From Brugia malayi (taxonomy: Eukaryota; Nematoda; Chromadorea; Rhabditida; Onchocercidae), in assembly GCF_000002995.4 (NCBI RefSeq), contig NW_025062476.1, positions 9,298,501 through 9,362,500 of the forward strand: DNA of 64,000 bases, read 5' to 3'. Under the pieces are notes generated by a model. That model was not told the DNA's origin. It did not search any database and saw only the letters and a program-made list of their open reading frames with translations. This document shows positions 12,194 through 24,702 of this stretch, piece by piece. A program made the translations under genes and the position numbers. Position 1 is the first letter of the stretch; every line of letters starts with the position of its first letter.

Positions 12194-15100
12194 TCAACAA
12201 AAAAAATTTGAATGCAAATGATACCTATAAAGTGGTAATACTCTGAAAGGTTGACCATGACCAGGAATGATCCAGTCTGCTAAACATACGATCAAATTCG
12301 AATTTTGCCTTCTGATCAATGAATCCCAAACACTTCTGTCGAGGTCTACATTTGAATTCGTCTAAAGTTAGAAAGTCATGATCGTACTGAATTTTGATAT
12401 TGAATAACCACTCATATTAATAACGAGTTATTTTAATATGAATACATGATTTGCATTCGTTGTTAGTGACTGAATTACTTTCAAAGTATGAAATTCTGTG
12501 ATGATTGCCGCAATAGACATAATTGGAAGTTTTTAATATAGTCGGGTTAATATGTCTCTAATTTGTTAGACTAACTTCTTTTTTTCTTGCACTTGTAAAC
12601 AACAAATGAAATGAAATATTTCTTTAAATGGGCATTGAAAGATTTTTGTGTTTTAATTCCAGAAAATCTCAAAGTATGTCAATCACAAAATTTCAATTAA
12701 TATCTAGCAATGACTTTGTATGCATAATAAATTATCAACAAAGCCAAGGTACAAGATTAGTTTTTAAAATTGGATAAGATTGCTTCGCAGTTTTAATGAA
12801 AAGAACTACTAACCCTGTTGAAAACATAATCCTCTGTCGGTATCAAATCACCAACAACAGCCATCGTTCCATATCCCTCAACATTGTAAACCAATACACT
12901 GAGGCTCTGTTGCGTAGAACCAGGAGTTTTCCAAACTTCTACATTTTCCGTCAGTTTACGATAAGGCCTCTAAAATTAGGAAATTAAATTCAAATTATTA
13001 CGGAAGAGTCATATAACTATTATCTTTTAATTAATTAAAACTACATTGCTGAAATGCGAAGTATTTTTAAGTCCCCCAATGTATTCAGTTTAGCTTTTGC
13101 ATGGGAAATGGAAAATATCTGAATTTTTTTATTTGATAAATTTTTTACTTTACAGCAGTTCACAATCTGATTCATTTTTTCATATCATATCGTATTTTCC
13201 TGCATGGTCGTTTAGGTTCAGTTTTCTGTTTTTCGAAATTTTGTTTTGAATTATGGAATTTGGATGAATGTTAAGAAAAAAAAAGAACAAACATCTTTAA
13301 GTTCGCTGACAGTAGCACGCTGTTCCACATATTCCGTCGTGTGAAAAAGTGTTGGTTTCAGCGGGAAAAGATTAAGGTTACCTGTGTGACTCGGATCTCC
13401 ACTTGTTATTACAATTACAGCAATTTCATTCATGGAAATCATTTCTTTCGAAAGACCTGAAATACCTCTTAAGTAATTTTGAATAGTAAATTATTGTTCT
13501 GTTCAAACATCTGATTTAACAGTCTAAACATTTACTCAAATCAAGATCATAATTAGTCAGAGCACAAATAGTGTAGTAGATAATGTCTAAAATCGAAATT
13601 TTTTCACTTCAGAGTCAGAACTATTTGAAATCTTCCAATTCATTCAAAAGCTTCATTGCAAAATCCTCAGAAGTTAACTGAAACCTAGAAAAGCGAAATA
13701 GTGTTTGAGTGATTAAATTGATTATCCCATATTTCTTCTCGAATATAAGCTTTTAGTTAAGGCTGAAGTCAGAAATTTTCTGCCTTTACATGGTGTTTCT
13801 AGAAAAGTTTGCTGAAAAATTCTTTACTAATTGCCATTTGTTTTTCTTTTAAATCATATTTTCGTTTCATTTGCTTACTAATTGGATCATGTTATCATTT
13901 TTCAAAATGTATCACTGAAAAGTTTTAATTTGATATTACACTGTTATGTTATGGATCTATAATGAATCTATCTATGAGATGTGGATCAGTTTAATATATT
14001 TATAATAGCAACTAACAAGCAAATTTCAAAATTATATTATCTACTTTACAGTTTCTATTAAAAAATGTTACGACACAGTTTACTTTATAAATTGAGTTGA
14101 TTTCCGGGTTAGCAGATCTACAAATTTAATGCAAAATTTTAAGTTTAGAAAAATTTGTTTCCTTCATTCTTTTTGTTCTTCTTCATATTCCCAATAGCTA
14201 AAATTCTATTTAGATTTTTCCAACAACTTTAATGAATATGAGAAGCTTTGATAAATTATTTCTGCATTTCTTTTCTTAAACATCCATGAAATAAAATGCA
14301 ATTATTATATCATTCAATTTTCTGCTATACAAAATTGTTTGCCCATGAACGGCTGCTCCTCTTTCAATTGCTAAATCTTACGAATCTGAATAGTTAAAAA
14401 TATAAAACAAGTTTTGATCTCTGACTTCAGTTGTTCTAAAATATCACCTATTTTTGAGGACTCGATGATTGGAATTTATCTGATAACATTTGATTGACTA
14501 CAGTGAATTTGATTGACTTATGTTTGGGTTCCAACAATAAGAGAATAAGTAGTTTGAAGCTCAGAAAAATTTAAAAGAATCTGTAAATACCTTGCAGGAG
14601 TGATTCGGTATCAGCAGCAGATCCGGTATCCACTAGTATTCGATAACCTTGATCATTAATAAGTGTAATTGTACCAACAATGAGCATTTCCTTATCAGTC
14701 AATCTCTTAATATTACCAATTTGAATTAAAGATACAGATGCTGGGTGGACGGTAGATGCCGAGGAGGTCAGTGATGGTAAAAATGTTGTTTGAGCTGATT
14801 TCATTGAAATTATGCCAAATTCAGATATATTGCGATGTGGAATTTCTTGTTGTTCAATAAGACTAAAATTAACAATTTTTCGGGTAATAATTAAAAATAT
14901 AAATTTATGCATTACGGAAATAGCATAATAAATGACCATTTCCTTGACTGCATTCCTGTGGTCGAATTTTTCTTTTGTAATCAGAATTCAGTTAAAAGTT
15001 CTTTAGCTCTCTTTGAATTTAGCTAATTAGTTTTATTCCTTCCTTAAATTAGCAATGAATATTATAATCAAGGATTGGTACAAATGTGATGTCGTCAATT

Positions 15101-18100
15101 CTACAAATTTGCTTTTAACAATACAGACTTTAGAAGAGTTACCAGTGCAGAGAAATTACAAGATAAGAAATTAGAATCATTCTACCAGTCTTCACTTTTT
15201 TTTCTTTTTTTTTAATCAGAATCAACTCTAAAAAAGAAACTTAGCACTACTCGAAATCTTGGAACTTCTGAAAATGTAAGAGATAGAGACTATTTCACAC
15301 TATGATAATTCTTGGGTCTCTGTATTTCATAGAACATCCATTGAAAATTGCTTGGGCTCTGTTCAATCCTCGTTTTCAAGGGAATTGTCATCATTTTCCT
15401 CTGTCACACGTGAACTCATTCTTGTCGATTAAAAAGAGATGCAAACAAATTCCCAAAAACTAGCCTTGCTAATTTTCTTGAAATTTGAAGTAAATTCGCC
15501 GTCGAAGTTATCGGCTTATTTTGGACACTTTTTTTTTCTTTTTTTTTTTAGAACTAACAATGTAATTTGTCCAAATCACTTCGTAATAGTTAGATATATT
15601 TCAGAATATTAGAAATGTTTTAAGATTGTAACATTACGGTAATAGAAGTGAGAAAGTATTTCATTAAAAAGCCTTTGCAGTTTCATAGTCAGTGATTTTG
15701 AAATCATTAAATATGACGTGTTTACTCTGAAATATACACGTTTTCTTGGAGACTGAACTATTCAAGACCTAACTGATTAGTTACTATTTGTTATATATAA
15801 TCAAACCTGTCAATTATTAGTAGTAAAATTTCTTGAAATTTTTGAAAAAAGATTTACCTCAATTTCTAAATAATACAACGAACTCACTTCATTTTGTCAG
15901 CAGGACTGATATATCCCTCAATTGAGACCTCTTCGCTACCGGTACCTGCAGGTTCTGTTGAGGGTAATTCATGGCTCCTAGGTATCAGTGTCGTAGACGC
16001 AGTCATCGTCCTGGAAGGCACAAAGCTATGCGCAGTTCCATTCCACGAAGTTCTGTACAGTGGTCTTCTACAGCATATTACTTAAACTTCGCTTCAATCA
16101 TTTTATCTGAGAAAATTTTTGCAACTGTTTGTTGACAAGTATTTAAGGATAGCAATATTGATTCGAGGTGAGATGGTAATTAATCGATCCATCTATTCAG
16201 TAGACTGATTTAATGGATTGAAGTATTTGAAATATTCTTCTATTGGATATTAAATATACCAAAATAGTGGGTTGAATTATTGATGCTTGACATTTTAATA
16301 GACAAACCTATTCCTGATGTACCAAGGTGACCGACGATTGGCAACTGTAGTTGACCAGGTATGTTCACGAGTCCTGATCCTTTCCATTCTCGATGAGTGT
16401 GTTGCTAAAAGAAGACTGCAGATTGAATCTTAAACATAAAACTTAAAGATAAACAATGCATGCAGAATTCAAACCAGTACCCATTTAATTGCTTAATAAA
16501 AAATAAGAGCAAAATTTTTTCACATTCAAAGTGTTCTTTAAACATTGGAGAAAATAAATTGTGAATTTTTGTTGTAATATTAACTTGTCGGTGGCTTCAC
16601 TCTTATATTAATAATTGGTTCATTGCGCATATCTTGGCAGCATATTGACCGGCCAAGTACGAGGCTAAAATCGCAAACAAAACCAGATGGACATTCTCCA
16701 ACTGTTGTTGGTTTGCAGTAGCTATATTCTCCAGATAAAATCAGTGGATCGGCATCGAAAGGACAGACTAGAAATAAACAGTAATTGAATTATTCACTAA
16801 TTATTAAGTACACAAATATTCATCACTCTAAGCTTTCTCAGTGTTTGAAAATCGAACCTTGTAGAAGATATTTAGAGATTAAAAAGAGTTAGTTTCAGCG
16901 AAACATTTATCACACTGCTTGAACTGCTTTTATCTTTTATCTGCTGATTAAATCGGGCATCTTCTTCATTTAACTATTCTGCAGTTCAAAATGTTTCCAT
17001 ACTTCGCTACATTTTTGATGATTTATTCAACTTCACTTAGTTTAATTTCACGTGACTTTATGTTAATGTACTGACTCACCAGTAAGTCTCATATGCTTTA
17101 GATTGATAATTTCATTTTCATATTTAAATATAAATTATTATATATTCAATCATATTAGTCTTTTCTCAGCCTAGAACAGTAAACCACAATTTTAAACAGA
17201 ATGGAACTCATTTTAGTGTCACTTCAATCTTTAAATTATTTTATCAAATTATTTCACACTATTCTTTACTGATTTAATATCAAAAAGAGCAATACATTAA
17301 TATATTTATCAGATATTAAAGGGACTAGCTATTAGTGAATAAGGATTCCTCGTTTTTGACAAATAATTTGTGGTAATGATTGGTTGTCCAGTTCTCAAGT
17401 GATTATACAACATGAAGCACCCCTTCAGTCTAAAATCAACAAGAAGTGTATAGCCAAATAGAGAGAGAGAGAAAGGGAAAAGGAGAGGATGAGCAATCTA
17501 TGAGTGATATAAATCGATTTTATTAACTTTGTAGATTATAGAGTAAGAGTAGTAATAGATATAACTTGGTACTGAAATATTGAATTTGCCGTAGCAATCC
17601 AATACGATATATTAGATAATGAAAAATTCAGATCTCGCATGAAATTCAGTTCTAGCCTAATTGTGGTTCTGAATACTCAAACTAAAAGTTATAAACAAAA
17701 AATACTTAACTAGGAACTAAGAGATCGATGAAGAGAATTGAATATGTAATGCACACGAAATAAAATATTTGTTTAGATGATTAAATTTTAAAATTTCATA
17801 ATCAAGTCAAAAGTTTTAATCGTGCCTTCTCTGTCAGCAACTTTAATTCCATTACGTGAACTGGTAGGTGAACCGGTTGTTTCCGTGAATTTTGCTTCTG
17901 AAATTTTCGGTTCTGAACCAAAGCCAAATATTTTGAATATAGCTGTAGCGATATCACTGTTGCCGGATATAGACGAGATTAAATCATCGGTTATAGGTTG
18001 TGGGAAAGAATTACGATTTGTTTCAAGCCACTTCTTTAAATGGTTTGTTTTATCACCTATTGAATATTCTCCATTAACTAAAAATGATGCATTTTTTAAA

Positions 18101-18567
18101 TGCTGAATAAATGCTTTCGAAAAGAATGATGAAATGGATACATCTTTTTTGAATATGAATAAATGAATTTTCGCATTTTCGAAACACTCTTATAGATGTA
18201 AACCCGAATTTTAGAAATGCAGAAGTGTTGCAGTCAATGCAGCGTAACTTCTATAAAATGAAATACAAAATACTTTAAAAACTAAGTATATTGTTTTAAT
18301 CTAATTATGCAGATATGAAAATGAACTCTCCCTTCTATTAATTTTTGAAAGTGGGCCGATGATACCATGGAAATATGACGATGAATATTTTTGATGTTCC
18401 GATATTTTATACAATTTATTACTTATTACTTAACAAGTTTTACCGTCACGATTCATAATTTTAATAAAATTTATAAGGTTTTAAGTAAAATAATGGAAAG
18501 AGTAGTAACCTGATAATAACGTAAGTATTACAAGAAGAAAAAGCACAGCTGTTGAGTAACAAAGCAT
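12194..18567 (-). CDS. Secreted Lustrin-module plus metallo-beta-lactamase-like protein (MBLAC1/SWIP-10 type), probable pseudoenzyme
   Basis: Nine exons on the minus strand keep phase throughout: 18510-18567, 17856-18113, 16601-16767, 16308-16404, 15888-16080, 14591-14862, 13293-13456, 12814-12969, 12194-12361; 510 aa. Residues 1-~20 form a signal peptide (MLCYSTAVLFLLVILTLLS). Residues ~106-148 form a six-cysteine module ending SICC, typical of nematode Lustrin repeats. A Thr/Ser/Pro-rich linker follows. The metallo-beta-lactamase fold covers ~295-510: RILVDTGSA, then TSGDPSHTGNLNLFP (366-380), KTPGSTQQSLSVLV, VVGDLIP, and ADWIIPGHGQPFRV near the end. In MBLAC1 relatives the first of these is THGHSDH and the second is TPGH, so most first-site metal ligands are replaced (S367, D369, S371, S421), while H372, D444 and H490 remain. 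C. elegans SWIP-10 is linked to glial control of dopamine neurons (family knowledge). An alternative donor at TTATAG/GTATC could remove the last few residues. Confidence 0.85.
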
Positions 18568-20614
18568 TTCGAATTGAGGTATTAAAATTTTATCCAAGTA
18601 TAAATAGGTGTGCTGAGTTTTAAATAACGTTGGAAACGTGAGGAACAAGTGCGAATTTATTAAAGAAGTCGAGAGTGAGGTAGTGCCGGGTAACTAAATA
18701 CTGCCCGGTTTCTTCCTTAGAATTACACAGTATAAATATACCAATCGTAATCTACAGGGAATCAACTTGTTTACCTACCTCTTTTCCACTTTACCAATAC
18801 CTTTAGTTAATGATTAATGAACTCCACCTCCTCCAGTTTAGGTCACGAAATAGATTTTGTGTATTACAATGACTGAGAAAATGAATAATGAACTTTAATG
18901 AAGTTAGAGGGACGCGGAGCTGAAAAGCAGACTTGAAAGAGTTGCTCTGGTCATTTGTAAGACCTACTAGATAGACAAGTGAAAGCATAACTTCGTAGCG
19001 TTATATCTATTTAAATTAAAAAATTGTACGATGTGACTCTCTTGCTTATTATTATTATTTTTTTTTTTTCATTCATATTTTCATTAACATTAAACTCTTT
19101 CTTATTTTTGGAAAACTGTAAATGATTCATTCAAATTCTACAAAATATATTATTTCAACCTTTTAATGTATTATTTAAACTTGTTTACTTTTACGATTCA
19201 CAAATACTTCCTTATTGCTGTCTAAATTTGCCTACCCATCTACCGTTGGATTAGCACGAATGGTAAACAATAAAAGATTCAACTAGTCATCAATGCCATT
19301 AATTTTTTCACAATCTTTTCTAGACGAAATATTATGAGAAAAGGAAGTAAATATGAATTCATTGCTTTGTTAAAAGAGCAAATTAACAAAATTATCGATA
19401 TGAAAGTAAAATAATGATTGCTTTTTGTTGACAAACATTTGACTAATAGTTACACTGTAGAGACTTTGGTTATGCATGACTCGCTTGAATTAATGGTTTT
19501 TTGATGACGTCAGATATGGTTATCACAGTCCACTACTCTCCAATGATATAATCATTTTATCAACTCTAAGACTGATTTAAATCGGAGGGACACAGAGTAA
19601 AAAGTATCATTTTTTATTCACTTCTATAAAGCTCATCACTTCCAATGAACCTTTCAGGAATTTCAAAACTTTCAACTTTTATTCATATTTCTATATTTCT
19701 CCATAAGTTTTGCACAGACTACGGCTGAAAATCATTTTCCATACATTTTCTCATGTTAGGAATATTATAAACAACAAAACAGAAAAGTTTCTTTGGATTT
19801 GAATTTTTTAGTAAATAATCGAAACTAACTGTAGTAGTCTTCAAAGTAAGCATAAATTGAGTATGAATTTGAAATCAGAATGCTAAGTGACATGACTGGT
19901 TCTCTGAATTTAAGAAATAGTAATGAGAAAATTTTCAATGTGCATTAATACATTATACGTTTATTTTCTGCATATTCTCATCAGTTTAGCCTGAATTGAG
20001 GTAGGCAATTTTTCCAAGCAAACAATTTTACAATTTACATAATTGTTGAAATTTCAACTAACAAATAGAAATGATAATTGGTGAATATGGAAAGTGAGGT
20101 GTAAAAAAGTTTAAAAATTTTACTGAAGGTTACTTTTTGCTTAGAAAGTACTGGATCAAAACAACTATCTTTGAAACAAATAATGAAACAACTTGAAGTT
20201 TAACAGTCCAACAATATGAATATATTGTTTAAAAACTTTAATAATCTTATAAATTGCATTGACAAATAGCACAAGTATGTTCAGTTGTATTGTTTGACTT
20301 TCTCTTAAAATTGGAAACTTTTGCGCACCGTTGTGTTGTTTTGTTACAGCTTTTCCGCTCCTGAAAGGGAGTGAGTGCGCATTTATGTTTTACAGACTTG
20401 TGCAAAAACGATGAATCAAATTTCGATTGTGTCGAGTTGGTCGTCATCTCTTCTCATTATCCTTTCTCCCATAGAGAGGAAGGAAGCTCTATGGAAACTT
20501 TCTCACTTTTCTCTCTCGAGATTTCTTTAATCGAATGAACATTTTTAAAACTTTGTCATTCTTTTAAAAATCAAAATAGAAATAGAAAACAGTTACTAAG
20601 TATCAAATATGTAA

Positions 20615-20788
20615 ATGGGTGGGATTAATAATTGTATAGTTGTATTTGTTGAGATACCTAACTGGAACGAGACCACCTATATTTTCAAATGGATCGATTC
20701 ATGGGACAATGCTATTGGTTGTCAAACTTTGTCAACTGTCCTGGAAATATTGAAATGTGGTCATAAGATATTCATGAATTTTGATTAA
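20615..20788 (+). other. Candidate small open reading frame, 57 codons, unknown
   Basis: ATG at 20615 to TAA at 20786-20788. The middle part is less AT-biased than its surroundings and gives a mixed sequence (EIPNWNETTYIFKWIDSWDN, then CQTLSTVLEILKC) with four Cys in 57 residues. No signal peptide, family or splice partners were recognised. Chance is a real possibility in DNA of this composition, so this is a candidate only. Confidence 0.15.
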
Positions 20789-23700
20789 ATAAGGCACTGA
20801 AAATGGTGAAGGGAATTATCTCTTGTGAACATTAATATTCAAGGAAAGTACTGATTCCATGACCTGCCGATATGAATGCTATTGAGTCTACTGTTTATGA
20901 AATCATTTCAAATATTACAATTAACTTATTAATGCCATGATAGGTATTTTGTTACCAGAAATCTTTGGTTTTCTTTTTGTAGAGCACCGGATAGTTGAGG
21001 AAGGAATTGCACTAATGGTACACTTTCTAAATCCACTTTTTTTATATCATGCTTGCATTTTTTTCCTGATAAATGATAATCACATCAACTTACCTGCCCT
21101 CGATAAAGCCCGGGAGAGTTAATCTGTCTGCGTATTCCATTGTTCATAATAATTATAGGTCATGAAGGAAGATTTAAATGTACTGAGTGAGTCATTGACT
21201 CTCAGAAGATTTAAGTGCCTTGATTCTCATACCTTTTTTCTAGATGTCCTTCCCTTTCCCCTTTCTTATCACTAATGTATCTCTTTTCTTTGCTTGCAAT
21301 AATCAAAAGCTTTTCATAGTTTTATTTGTTTTTCCAAGTGGATGAAGATTACTTTTGGTTTTAAAGCAGTACCAAACTCAAAAATAAAATGCTGTGAAAT
21401 TCTTCCTGTAAGCACTTCAAATTGAAATATACTAAATGCTAAATTTGACCGCTCATCAGTTTAATTTTAGCAATCCCTCATCCAGTAATAAAAGTTTCAC
21501 ATTTTCCACCTCTACCATACTTTTCTTACAGTTCCAGTTTTCGAATTTTAAATTTATGACTAGATCTTTGCATGACACTACTAGAAACTTTTTAGCTTTC
21601 TAACTCACAACTGCCCAGTGATGTTTTCTTGATTCAAAAAATTAACTGTCGAATTGTGAGTGTCATTAATGACTTGTAGGATCGACGTGCATTAAGAGAA
21701 AGTCTAGCAAATTCTCATAGATCTAATTCCATCGCGAATAAAAGAGAGCTTTGAGCTACTAATTTAAATGTGAGTATGAATTAATGGCTGTATCAGTGAT
21801 GACATTAGTAATGACAACAATAAGTGGCGGTAAAATCAGTATTTCCGCCTAAAAATCACAGAAGGCGGCATTCTGAACTGTGAGAAATTAAATTGTATTG
21901 CTGGGTAAATGATGAAATAAGAAAAACATCTATGCAAATTGATCAGAAAAATATGATACAAAAAAAGACCGAGAATGAGAAATAAGTGATACTGACGAGA
22001 ACATCAGGCAATGCAATTGGAGAAAAAAATTTAAAAACTTTGTGGTTGCATTTTGTGATTTTGAATGAGAAATAAGGACTACGAATATTCTTGTGAAACG
22101 AGGCATTTCAATAGAAAAAAATATACAAATGACACATTCCTCATTACATAGGTCGTTACTGCTTGCCCAAATTTAAAGGAAAACTATTCTATTGCAAATT
22201 AGTTAGATTTAAATAAATTTAATATATTATTGGATTTGAACAGATCATAAAATTCGTTAGTCTTTGTATGTAAAACAACAGAATTTTGAATTTTTCTTTA
22301 TAATATCTTTTTTCTAAGATTAATCGTAGTGTTATTGTTCCAATTTTTTTTTTGGAGCCATTTTTATTTTTTTATTTTTTATCTTTTTTGATCAGTAACG
22401 GAATTTGAAATGAAATTCAGTAATTTAAACATCACTTTCAAATTTTTTGAGGGGGCCTCAAGATAGACATGTTATTGAATCTGAAATGTATTTCATGTTT
22501 TATACAGTATATACTCCTCAATCAGTCTTTTATTTATTCATTCGTACATTCATTTTCAAATTATTCCAGTTAGTCATTCTGTCTATCATCGATAGAAATG
22601 AAGTGAAGAGTGAAATGAAATTGTTACGACAGATGTGTCCTTGGTGGGAATGATATTGTAAGCAAGCATCTAATGGCTTAATGATATGTTTTTGGGAATG
22701 CTTCATTCCTTTTAAGGCCTTTGAAAAGTTAATATTGCAGCGAGAGATTTACAATTGTGCCCATTCCTGGATGAAAGAAAGCAAATGGCCCACCTTCAAC
22801 TGGCAAAGTAGTCCCCTGTCATTCCCCATTTAAATTAATTGAACTTGAAAAGCCAAAGTCATCCAATAGTCTCTTGTTTCTGGTGTATGTCGCTGTGTTT
22901 TCTCCAATAAATATCAAAATATATTTCTTAAAAAGGAGAAAGAAGTTCGAAATGATTCGGTATTTTAATTACTGAGAGCGCAGGAAAGAGATAAAGAGAA
23001 TTAAAGTGTCAAGGAATTTGCGCTAATTCATTTTAATAGTATAAGTAAAAGGTTCATCTCTTTAGTTTTGTACTAACTTTTGAATCCTGAATATTAATAA
23101 ACACAAATTTTAGTCAATTTTAAGACATGAATTTAATTACTTTGTTGGTAACAGTTGGTGAACAATTATTTGAATTCATTGAATTTATCTTTTTCGATGA
23201 GTGTCTAATTGTGTTTTAACATCATGTTCTAAATTTCTTCTAATTGTCATGATAAAATGAGCTCCATTAGGTAACAGTTTCTACATGTGCAAAATATTTG
23301 TTAGGTATTTCCTGAATTATATATGTCAAGTTTCGAGGAAGTATTTTGAGAAGGTTTTATATTCGATTCTGCTAAACTGAAGTTTTCACTTATCATTTTT
23401 GAATGTACACTTATCCTTAAGAAGTGATCTGTCTAATTTATCTGGGTTTCTAAATCACTCCTCAAAGACTGAATTGTCTTTAAGTATTTAATAATAACAT
23501 TCGATGAAACAACCCTTTCTCAATGATCATTTTGTTGAAAATTTAATTTCTGCTTTTTGCAAACCAATGCAAATTATTTTGTTTTTTCAGTGAATCCCAT
23601 TCACTGATTGTATGCAATTTTATTAATTTTGGACATTTTGATATTTCATTTTCATTCTATCATTTTAATAGGATTATTTGTTAAAAAAAGAAAATAATGC

Positions 23701-24123
23701 GAATATAGTTGGTATTTCCTACTCTTTGTCGTTTTAACTTACTTTTTGATCGGTTTGTTTTAATCAATTGAGAATTAGTAATTCTGTGCGTTCTTGAAAC
23801 ATCTTGATTAAATAAGTTCTTACATATAGTGCTTGCTGAAATTAAAAATAGAAACTAGTCGTGTCAGCCATCAAATAGGTATAAGATTAATAGGTCTATG
23901 GAAAACCGTACATCATTTTAGAAAGTATGGAAGTTGATGTTCTCACACTGTTCTCAACTGCTCTAATTATCAAGAGTAAAAATAGATTAACTTATTAAAA
24001 GTTGAACCTCATTGTAAAAAGTGGTATCCATTTACTAGCTTAAATATGTAAGTATCAAGGATACTTCATGTGACAATGATCTGACAGAATACTTCACTTA
24101 TTTCTGCTAATATACATGACTTC

Positions 24124-24176
24124 AAGGTAAATTTCAGTAGATTTTAAATAAAATCTAATCTACTGAAATTTACCTT
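24124..24176. repeat. Perfect 20-bp inverted repeat with 13-nt spacer
   Basis: Arms 24124-24143 and 24157-24176 are exact reverse complements. The spacer is TTAAATAAAATCT, and the inner bases also form a small nested palindrome (AGATTTTA/TAAAATCT). The element lies about 530 bp upstream of the CPG4-like start codon. It could be a mobile-element remnant or a hairpin. No target-site duplication is evident. Confidence 0.9.
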
Positions 24177-24702
24177 TTATTTCATCCACATTAATATTAC
24201 TTATGACTTTGAATATTTTGATATTTGCGCAAAGCACAGATTTAATAGAAGTGATTTAAATCTAAGTTATTGAATAAGGCGCAGACAAATTTAGATTCAA
24301 TTATTGTTCTTATATTTGACTAATTGCAAGGTATTGTCGTTGGCATTGCAATATAAACATAAAGATGAAACATTAATTTTGAGAAAATATATCCAAAAAC
24401 TAAAAACACTACACTCTAATCAAACTTTAAATTTGTCTTTGAGCAAAAGAAATGACAATTAATATCAGGACCAGTTTCTTGAATTTTCCTGAACAGATTT
24501 TTTACTCTTATTCTTTTTTGCTTCTCTTTTTTTTTTCCAAAATTTTTGTTCGTAAAACTTTTGTTGTTGTTTTCTGAATCGCTGTCAACGAATTTAAACT
24601 TTTTTCAGAAAAACTCTTAACTTAATATTCTTTTCAATTTTTCTGATATATTCAGGAAAATGGTCTCTGATGTTTGCAGCATGGCGTAACGTTGACATTG
24701 TA

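Larger units (their letters stand above)
18568..24702. other. Gene-poor stretch, about 6 kb
   Basis: It separates the divergently transcribed metallo-beta-lactamase-like gene (minus) and the CPG4-like gene (plus), so both promoters should lie inside it. It is AT-rich, with scattered short open frames and no multi-exon coding pattern that I could assemble. Two items stand out and are listed separately: a 57-codon open frame at 20615-20788 and a perfect 20-bp inverted repeat at 24124-24176. Confidence 0.55.

Noticed and set aside
15894..16085. Plus-strand open frame of 63 codons
   Set aside because: Shadow of exon 5 of the minus-strand metallo-beta-lactamase-like gene, which keeps phase with its neighbours.
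17822..18106. Plus-strand open frame of 94 codons
   Set aside because: Shadow of minus-strand exon 2 of the same gene; the minus reading joins the signal-peptide exon in phase.
20247..20447. Minus-strand 66-codon frame with several cysteines
   Set aside because: Low-complexity Thr/Asn/Lys-rich sequence with no recognisable domain, signal peptide or splice partner.
22447..22653. Plus-strand 68-codon hydrophobic frame
   Set aside because: Phe/Ile/Leu-rich translation typical of AT-rich non-coding DNA; no supporting context.
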